The position numbers were made by a program, and so were the translations under genes. Shown here one piece after another: positions 56,555 through 64,000 of a DNA stretch of 64,000 nt (within the stretch, counting starts at the first letter, position 1; each line of letters begins with the position of its first letter). Under the pieces are notes generated by a model. It was given only the letters and a program-made list of their open reading frames with translations. It had not been told where the DNA came from and made no database searches. Source of the stretch: Bradyrhizobium sp. WSM1743 (lineage in GTDB: Bacteria; Pseudomonadota; Alphaproteobacteria; Rhizobiales; Xanthobacteraceae); contig NZ_AXAZ01000013.1 in NCBI RefSeq assembly GCF_000473065.1, positions 1 through 64,000 of the forward strand, given 5' to 3'.

Positions 56555-57694
56555 ATGCTGACCCAAGCGCTTCTGGTTGACGACAGCCGCTCCGTCCTCA
56601 ACTTCCTGAAACGGCACATCGAGGCCGAAGGTCTGGTCGAGGCCACCACCTTCCTCGATCCCGTGGAGGCGCTGGCCTGCGCGCGCGAGCGCGTCTTCGA
56701 CCTCGTCCTGGTCGATTACGAGATGCCGCACATGGACGGCATCAGCTTCATCCGCACGCTCCGCACCCTTCCCGGCTGCGCCGACATCCCGATCGCGATG
56801 ATCACGTCCCGGCAGACCGACGACGTGAAGATGGAAGCGCTGCAGGCGGGTGCAACCGATTTCCTGCCCAAGGCACCGCAGAGCGTCGAGATGACGGTGC
56901 GCCTGCGGAATTTGATTCAGCTTGGTGCAGCCGTACGCAAGCTCAACGACCGCGCCGCGCATCTGGCCAGCGAAGTCGCCGCAGCGACGCGAAAGCTCGG
57001 CGAGCGGGAGGAGGAGATCATCCTGCGGCTCGCGCTCGCGGTCGAATACCGCGACAACGACACCGGCGAGCACACGCTGCGGGTCGCCAGGTACAGCCGC
57101 ATCATCGCCGAGCAGCTCGGCCTGCCGGCCCGGCTCTGCCGCGATATCTATCTGGCCGCGCCCCTGCATGACGTCGGCAAGGTCGCCATTCCCGACAATA
57201 TCCTGCTGAAGCCAGGCAAGCTGACCGACGAGGAGATGGCGGTGATCCGCACCCACGCGACGATCGGCGAGCGGATCCTGGCCGATTCCAGCTGCGAGCT
57301 GATCCGGCTCGGGGCGCAAATTGCCGCAGGTCATCACGAGCGCTGGGACGGCGCGGGCTATCCGAACGCCCTTAAGGCGAATGAAATCCCGGTCGCCGCG
57401 CGCGTGGTCGCTGTCGCCGACGTCTTCGACGCTCTGACAACGCGGCGGCCGTATAAGGAGCCAATGGCGCTCGAGATGGCGCGCGCTTACCTGGCTGAGA
57501 ACGCGGGCCGGCAGTTCGATCCGGCCTGCGTCGAGGCCTTCCTGTCGCGCTGGGACGAGGTGGTCGAGATCGCCGCCGGTCAGCGGACGATTCCTTTTCA
57601 AAGGACCGAGGCCCCTCTCGCTCCCAGTATAAAGAGTGCGGCGGAGAGCCCCTCAGGCGAGGACCATTCGGCCGAGGCCGTCCCGACCGCCTGA
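56555..57694 (+). CDS. Response regulator with HD-GYP phosphodiesterase domain (RpfG type)
   Basis: 379 residues: receiver (LLVDDSRSVL, phospho-acceptor D54 in LVLVDYEMPHMDG), a linking helix with a coiled-coil pattern, and an HD-GYP domain with H205-D206 in APLHDVGKVAIPDN, HHERWDGAGYP (GYP at 268-270) and VVAVADVFDALTT. It should hydrolyse c-di-GMP when phosphorylated. The final 40 residues are low-complexity. It is divergent from the chemotaxis operon, suggesting a link between chemotaxis and c-di-GMP, which is a positional inference. The ribosome site is weak. Confidence 0.94.
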   Translation: MLTQALLVDDSRSVLNFLKRHIEAEGLVEATTFLDPVEALACARERVFDLVLVDYEMPHMDGISFIRTLRTLPGCADIPIAMITSRQTDDVKMEALQAGATDFLPKAPQSVEMTVRLRNLIQLGAAVRKLNDRAAHLASEVAAATRKLGEREEEIILRLALAVEYRDNDTGEHTLRVARYSRIIAEQLGLPARLCRDIYLAAPLHDVGKVAIPDNILLKPGKLTDEEMAVIRTHATIGERILADSSCELIRLGAQIAAGHHERWDGAGYPNALKANEIPVAARVVAVADVFDALTTRRPYKEPMALEMARAYLAENAGRQFDPACVEAFLSRWDEVVEIAAGQRTIPFQRTEAPLAPSIKSAAESPSGEDHSAEAVPTA

Positions 57695-57879
57695 CATGGT
57701 CAATCCCCCAACATCTTGCCGCGGCTCCATTTTTCTGCGGTCGCCGGTTTGAACCTGTTCCTGCTAAGGTGGCACCAACAACTAAGAGTGATTCTGGTCA
57801 CACTTGCCTGGGCGCCCTGCTGCTAGGCATCGAACCAGGACGGGGCACCAGAGCATCGTCGAATTGGATGAGAATTCCC

Positions 57880-58548
57880 ATGAAAAGCCTGATCGGCGCC
57901 GGTGTCGGCGCGTTCTTTCTTGCGGCCCCCGCTTTGGCGGAGACTCCTGCCGCGATCGTCGAGGACGTCCAGGGCAAGGTCGATGGCATCGCGTTCATGG
58001 ACTATGTGGCGCCGGGCAAGATTATCAAGCTCGGCCCCAAGGCCAGCATCACGCTCAGCTACCTCAAATCCTGCCAGCGCGAGACGATCAGCGAAGGTGT
58101 CGTTCTGGTCGGCGCCGAGCAAAGCACCGTGCAGCTCGGCGAGGTCAAGCGGGAAAAGGTGCCCTGCGACACCAATGCGGCAAAACTGTCCGAGCGCGAG
58201 GCGAACCAGAGTGCCGCAACGACCTTCCGCACCATGCGGTCGGACGCGAAGGGCGCGCCGGCCAAGCTGCCGACGCTCTACGGCGTCTCGCCGCTGGTGC
58301 AAGCCAAAGCCGGCAGCACACTGGTGATCGAGCGCACCGACGGCAAGGAACCCACGATCAGCGTGCCGCTCAAGGGCGATGCCATGATCGGCGGCAAGTT
58401 CTATGATTTTGCCAAGGCCGGGAAGTCACTGACCCCGGGCGGCAGCTATCTCGCCATTCTCGGTGCCAAGCGCTACACCTTCCAGATCGACGCCAGCGCC
58501 ACCGCCTCGCCGACACCGATCATCGGCCGCCTGCTGCGGCTCGAATAG
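57880..58548 (+). CDS. Periplasmic FecR-like protein paired with CHASE2 cyclase
   Basis: 222 residues. The signal peptide is MKSLIGAGVGAFFLAAPALA. The mature part begins ETPAAIVEDVQGKVDGIAFM, then DYVAPGKIIKLGPKASITLS, the start of a FecR-like beta domain. Two Cys (KSCQRET, VPCDTN) could form a disulfide. An in-frame ATG at 57868 is an alternative. It lies 19 bases before the CHASE2 adenylate cyclase; such pairs are common, and the FecR-like protein is thought to feed the periplasmic CHASE2 sensor. That link is known family context, not shown here. Confidence 0.78.
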   Translation: MKSLIGAGVGAFFLAAPALAETPAAIVEDVQGKVDGIAFMDYVAPGKIIKLGPKASITLSYLKSCQRETISEGVVLVGAEQSTVQLGEVKREKVPCDTNAAKLSEREANQSAATTFRTMRSDAKGAPAKLPTLYGVSPLVQAKAGSTLVIERTDGKEPTISVPLKGDAMIGGKFYDFAKAGKSLTPGGSYLAILGAKRYTFQIDASATASPTPIIGRLLRLE

Positions 58549-58567
58549 GAAGCCTAGCGAAGGCGCG

Positions 58568-60717
58568 ATGCGGCGGATCGGCAGGCGGGACATCGTTGCG
58601 GCGATCCTGATCGCGCTCCTTGCGGGCGCGGTCTTCACGTCACCACCGCTTCAGATGCTGCAAGGTCTTTCTCTCGACATCCTCACGGCGCTGCGTGGCA
58701 AGATCATTGGCGACCGCCGCGATCCCGCGACGTCGCCAGTCGTCATCGTGGCGATCGACGGGGAGACCTACGACACGCCACCCTTCAAAGGATCGCCGAC
58801 GCAGACCTGGACGCGCGAGATCGGCCGGGTGCTCGGCAACATCACCGAAGGCGGCGCCAAGGTGATCGGCTTCGACGTCATCTTTCCGAGCTCGATCGAA
58901 CAATCCGAGATTCCCTTTGGCGATGCGTCGTTCGGCAGCCGCGTGAGGGGGTTCGATCGGGACTACCTCATCGCGCTGCGGCAGCTCTCCGACGGCGGCA
59001 AGCTCGTGCTCGGCGAAATCCTGAGCAACGACCATCCGGACAGGCCCTACCGCGCACAGCAGCTGGCGGTGAAGAACAATGTCCGCGCTCTCAACGTCCA
59101 CACCGATCCCGACGACGTGATCCGGCGAATGCCGCTGAGCTTCTCCATCGACGGCAAGCCGGTTCCGGCGATGGCGGTCGAGCTCGCCGCGCGGGCCCTC
59201 GGTAGCAAGCCCGAGATCGCGCCGTCCGGTACGACAGAATTATCCGGCTATGCCATCCCGAGCGCAGTGCCCAACACGCTCACGCTCAACTTCCGCGGCC
59301 TGGCCGCGACGTCCCGGCCTATTCTTTCGCCGATCTGCACACCTGCGTCGAGAAAGGCGACCGCGATTTCTTCCGCCGCGCCTTCGAGGGCAAGGTCGTG
59401 CTGCTCGGCACCATCCTCAATTTCGAGGATCGCAAGCTAACCTCGATGCGGCTGTCCGGCGGATATGACGGCTCGCGGGGGTCACGATGCGCGCTGCCTG
59501 CCCCTGCCAGCACCGCACAGAAGACCCGCAGCGACATTGCAGGCGTATTCGTGCATGCCACTGTGATCCGCAACCTGATCGAGCAGGATGCGGTGACCGA
59601 GCTCGGCTTTCCCATGCGGACCATTCTCACGATTGCGCTCGCAGCGATCATCGCCTGCGCGGCCTGCATGCTCGCACCCGCCGGCGCGGTGATCGCCTGG
59701 CTCGCCCTCACCGCCGTTTACGCAGCCGTTGCCGTCGGCGCGTTCGTGCATGCGTTGGCACTGCCGCTGACCGAGCCTGCGCTCGCGAGTCTTGCCGCGC
59801 TCGCCATGATGATCGGCTATCGCTTCGTGCTGGCCGACCGCGACGAGCGTTTCCTGCGCAAGAGCTTTGCGCTCTATCTCGCGCCCGAGGTGATCGAGAT
59901 CATGGTCGCCTCCGGCAAGATGCCGGCGCTCGGCGGCGAAATGCGCTACGTCACCATGTTCTTCTCCGACCTCAGCGGCTTCTCCTCGATCGCAGAGACG
60001 ATGACGCCGGGCGAGCTGGTCACGCTGATGAACGAATATCTCTCCGCCATGACCGACATCATCGAGGGCCATGGCGGTTACGTCGACAAATATATCGGCG
60101 ATTCCATCGTCGCCATGTTCGGCGCGCCCGCAGACGACCCCGCGCATGCGCGCAACGCGGTTCGTGCTGCGCTGAAGTGCCACGAGAAGCTGGCCGAGCT
60201 CAATGCCAACAATCCCGCGTTCGCCGGTCATGGCTTGTCGCATCGCATCGGACTCAACAGCGGCGAAGCCGTGGTCGGCAATATCGGCTCGCGGCGCCGC
60301 TTCAACTACACCGTGATGAGCGACACCGTAAACGTCGCCTCGCGGCTCGAGGGCGCCAACAAATATTACGGCACCGCGATCATGGCATCGGAAGCGACGG
60401 TCGCGCAGACCGGCGACACCTTCGCCTGGCGCGAGCTCGATGCGATCAGGGTGATGGGGCGCGGCGAGGCGATCAGGGTGTTCGAGCCGCTCGCGGAGAC
60501 GGGCGCGGAGACTGCCGCGCAGGCGAAGGTCGCCGCGGCGTATGCGGAGGGGCTGACGTGCTGGCGGGCAAGGGAGTTTGCGAAGGCCGCGGATGCGTTC
60601 GGAAAGACGGCGGAGAGCGATCCGGCGGCGGCGTTGTTCACCAAGCGCGCGAGAACTCTTGCCGCAAATCCACCGCCGTCGGATTGGACGCCGGTCAATA
60701 TCCTGGAAGGGAAGTAG
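58568..60717 (+). pseudogene. CHASE2-domain adenylate cyclase split by a one-base deletion
   Basis: The first frame (ATG 58568) gives a membrane segment, then most of a periplasmic CHASE2 domain (VVIVAIDGETYDTPP, KVIGFDVIFPSSIEQ) to LTLNFRG. It then loses sense. The adjacent frame continues with DVPAYSFADLHTCVEKGDRD and FFRRAFEGKVVLLGTILNFE, three membrane segments, and a class III cyclase domain (MFFSDLSGFSSIAE, DKYIGDSIVAMFGAP, DTVNVASRLEGANKYYG), ending at 60717. One missing base near 59299-59300 (likely a CCC run reduced to CC) explains it. Restored, the protein would have about 716 residues with both metal Asp. Pseudogene or sequencing error. Confidence 0.82.
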
Positions 60718-60726
60718 CGGCCTCTT

Positions 60727-60885
60727 ACCCTCCCCTGGAGGGGGAGGGTCGGCTCACATGGAGCACAGCGAAATGTGAGACGGGGTGGGGTGACAGTCTC
60801 TCCACCGAGATGGTGCCCGCGTGGAGAGACCACCCCACCCCGCTCGCGCTGCGCGCGATCGACCCTCCCCCTCCAGGGGAGGGTC
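60727..60885. repeat. MITE-like element, family D, with perfect terminal inverted repeats
   Basis: The left end ACCCTCCCCTGGAGGGGGAG GGTC and the right end at 60861-60885 are exact inverted copies over about 24 bases; each end is itself nearly palindromic. The interior has GGGGTGGGGTGACAGTCTC and its counterpart GAGAGACCACCCCACCCCG, again inverted. Non-coding, about 160 bases. It separates the broken cyclase from pobA. Confidence 0.85.
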
Positions 60886-60893
60886 AAGGGCGC

Positions 60894-62129
<1,236 letters not shown>

Positions 62130-62152
62130 TCATTGTCTTGTACTATTCGAAC

Positions 62153-63022
62153 ATGAAGAATGCCGCCCCTGCCCCGCCGATCCGGGTCTACAATCTGTTC
62201 GGCGAGTCCGGCGATCTGCCTGACGTCGTGCATTGCGAGACGATCGCGTCCCGCTCGGTGCTGCACGACTGGACGCTGGCCGTGCATCGCCATGCCAGGC
62301 TGCATCAGGTGCTGCTGATCGAGCGCGGCGGCGGCGAGGGGACACTTGACGGGCGGGTGGTGCCGCTAAAGCCGATGCAGATCGTCAACGTGCCCGTCGG
62401 CCACGTCCATGGCTTCCGCTTTGTGCCGGATACCCAGGGCTGGGTACTGACCATCGCCGCCGAGATCCTGGACGAGGCGCTGCTCTCGGCCGAAGGCCTG
62501 CGCGGTGTCCTGGCGCAATCGGGCGTGGTGCGCGGCACGCCGCAGATCCGCGCCATCATGAAGCAGATCTTCGCCGAACACGCCGCTCGCGATTTCGGCC
62601 GTGCGCACGTGCTCCGCGCCTTGTCGTCGGCCATGATCGGGCTCGTGGCACGTGCGCTCGCGGGCGGGAGCGGCGGCAACGGTACGGCGGAAAGCGGATT
62701 ATTCCGCCGCTTCGAGGCACTGCTGGAGCAGCATCATCTGCAGCGCTGGAGCGTCGCCGACTATGCCAAGGCGCTGTCGGTGACCCCGACGCATCTCAAC
62801 CGGATCACCCGGGCGGCGACCGGCGACACCGCCTCGCACCTCATCCTCAACCGCCTGATCCGCGAGGCGCGGCGCAACCTCGTCTACACCAACCTGCCGG
62901 TCTCGACGATTGCCTATGCGCTCGGCTTCGATGATCCCGCCTATTTCAGCCGGGTCTACGCCGCAGCCACGGGCGTATCGCCGCGCGCGTTTCGCGCGCA
63001 GCTCCATGGCGACGAAGGCTGA
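62153..63022 (+). CDS. pobR: AraC-family activator of pobA
   Basis: 289 residues from ATG 62153; the frame is open upstream to 62069. The N-terminal cupin-like sensing domain (TLAVHRHARLHQVLLIERGG, VGHVHGFRFVPDTQG) is followed by a C-terminal double HTH (WSVADYAKALSVTPTHLNRI, STIAYALGFDDPAYFSRVYA). Position next to and divergent from pobA identifies it as the 4-hydroxybenzoate-responsive activator PobR. A direct test of the ligand is not possible from sequence. Confidence 0.9.
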   Translation: MKNAAPAPPIRVYNLFGESGDLPDVVHCETIASRSVLHDWTLAVHRHARLHQVLLIERGGGEGTLDGRVVPLKPMQIVNVPVGHVHGFRFVPDTQGWVLTIAAEILDEALLSAEGLRGVLAQSGVVRGTPQIRAIMKQIFAEHAARDFGRAHVLRALSSAMIGLVARALAGGSGGNGTAESGLFRRFEALLEQHHLQRWSVADYAKALSVTPTHLNRITRAATGDTASHLILNRLIREARRNLVYTNLPVSTIAYALGFDDPAYFSRVYAAATGVSPRAFRAQLHGDEG

Positions 63023-63373
63023 CGCATCGGACCAAAGACCCGGGGCACGTGTGGTCGACGCCCACGTTGCGAGCCGCGATGGCTCTGCTTGCCACTTACC
63101 TTCGTATATGGCGCCCCATCCTTTGGATAGAGGCCCTTTACCTCCGTACAATTGAGCAGGGGATGCGAACGCCTTAGCGTGACTGCATTCGGCGCCCTGG
63201 CGCTGGTGGCATGGAACTTCCTCCCTAACCTCGGCGCAAGACGGCCAACCCTGTCCGGTCGTCTGCGCCGCTTTTTCAGCAAGCCATCGGCGCCTTCAGT
63301 ATTTTCCGGCCGACACACCGCGCCATTTCGGCTGGACCGTCAGCTTTCGTGCCGACCTGGGGATTTGTGCATA
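63023..63373. other. Spacer before the NYN-domain gene
   Basis: 351 bases. The NYN frame is open upstream to 63152, but there is no second convincing start, and the composition is unlike the domain. It probably contains the promoter of the 63374 gene. No RNA gene or terminator hairpin stood out. Confidence 0.4.
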
Positions 63374-63985
63374 ATGTCTTCGTTTGGGAAGATCGCGCTC
63401 TTCATCGACGGCTCCAATCTCTATGCCACCGCCAAGGCGCTCGGCTTCGACATCGATTACAGGCGCCTGCTCAGTGAATTTCAGAGCCGAGGTACGCTGC
63501 TCCGGGCCTTCTACTATACGACCGTCATCGAGGATCAGGAATATTCGTCGATCCGCCCGCTGATCGATTGGCTCGACTACAACGGATTCACCGTCGTCAC
63601 CAAGCTCACCAAGGAGTTCGTCGACGCCACCACCGGCCGTCGCAAGGTGAAGGGCAGCATGGACGTGGATCTCGCCGTAAGCGCGATGGAGCTCGCCCAG
63701 CATGTCGATCAGATCGTGTTGTTCTCGGGCGACGGGGATTTCCGTTCGCTGGTGGAAGCCCTGCAACGCCGCGGTGTCCGCGTCACGGTCGTTTCCACAC
63801 TCTCCACTCAGCCGCCCATGGTCGCCGACGACCTGCGCCGGCAGGCGGACGTCTTCATTGATTTGGCAGACCTGAGACCAAAATTGGGGCGCGATCCGGT
63901 CGAGCGGCCGGGATCGCGCGAGCTGCGGCAGCCACCGCAATTCCTCGCGCGCGGAACGATCAAACGCGACGACCGGGTCGAGTGA
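63374..63985 (+). CDS. NYN-domain (LabA/DUF88) protein
   Basis: 203 residues, soluble. The PIN-like NYN nuclease fold has its acidic residues at D12 and N15 (IALFIDGSNLY), D97 and D99 (KGSMDVDLAVSAM), and D120 and D122 (VLFSGDGDFRSL). The later RRGVRVTVVSTLS and ADDLRRQADVFIDL match the family. LabA-like proteins are thought to process RNA; the founding member affects circadian regulation in cyanobacteria. A short basic tail (RGTIKRDDRVE) ends the protein. It ends 15 bases before the window edge. Confidence 0.9.
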   Translation: MSSFGKIALFIDGSNLYATAKALGFDIDYRRLLSEFQSRGTLLRAFYYTTVIEDQEYSSIRPLIDWLDYNGFTVVTKLTKEFVDATTGRRKVKGSMDVDLAVSAMELAQHVDQIVLFSGDGDFRSLVEALQRRGVRVTVVSTLSTQPPMVADDLRRQADVFIDLADLRPKLGRDPVERPGSRELRQPPQFLARGTIKRDDRVE

Positions 63986-64000
63986 CCCTGCGAGACGGCC

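Overview
The window looks like a chromosomal segment of a Bradyrhizobium-type alphaproteobacterium. The evidence is high-GC core genes, many short secreted proteins of the kind common in that genus, MITE-like palindromic repeats, an alphaproteobacterial chemotaxis operon and a pobA/pobR pair. This assignment rests on protein recognition by eye; no database search was run.

Region 1 (1 to about 29 kb) is a surface-polysaccharide locus of the Wzx/Wzy type. It holds GDP-fucose synthesis (gmd, fcl), five glycosyltransferase or initiating-transferase genes, a Wzx flippase, a Wzy-like polymerase, two O-antigen-ligase-like membrane proteins, a GH16 glycanase, a polysaccharide co-polymerase/tyrosine autokinase and an outer-membrane export lipoprotein. 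Secreted proteins of unknown function are mixed in. The part at 8.2-16 kb is clearly more AT-rich than the flanks, as expected for an exchangeable repeat-unit cassette. The left edge cuts an RTX/cadherin-like secreted protein. A LapG-like periplasmic cysteine protease and a PPP-type phosphatase follow the export genes.

Region 2 (about 29.8-36 kb) looks like an accessory island. It has a frameshifted SDR remnant, then a four-gene minus-strand operon: class III cyclase-TolB-TPR regulator, vanadium haloperoxidase/PAP2 protein with a 23-residue polyglycine tract, papain-like cysteine peptidase, and an unknown protein. A decayed IS5-type transposase follows.

Region 3 (36-45 kb) has small secreted and hypothetical proteins, a gene split by a one-base shift in a GGGG run, dispersed palindromic repeats, a CSS-EAL phosphodiesterase, a VanZ-like protein, a CHRD protein and a GrlR-like protein.

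Region 4 (45-56.3 kb) is one long minus-strand chemotaxis operon: STAS - cheY - cheA - cheW - mcp - cheW - mcp - cheR - cheB - soluble MCP-like protein. Several of its junctions are translationally coupled. A divergent REC-HD-GYP gene lies next to it.

Region 5 (57.8-64 kb) has a periplasmic FecR-like protein, a CHASE2 adenylate cyclase broken by a one-base deletion, a MITE-like repeat, pobA with divergent pobR, and a NYN-domain (LabA/DUF88) protein. No tRNA, rRNA or CRISPR array was seen.
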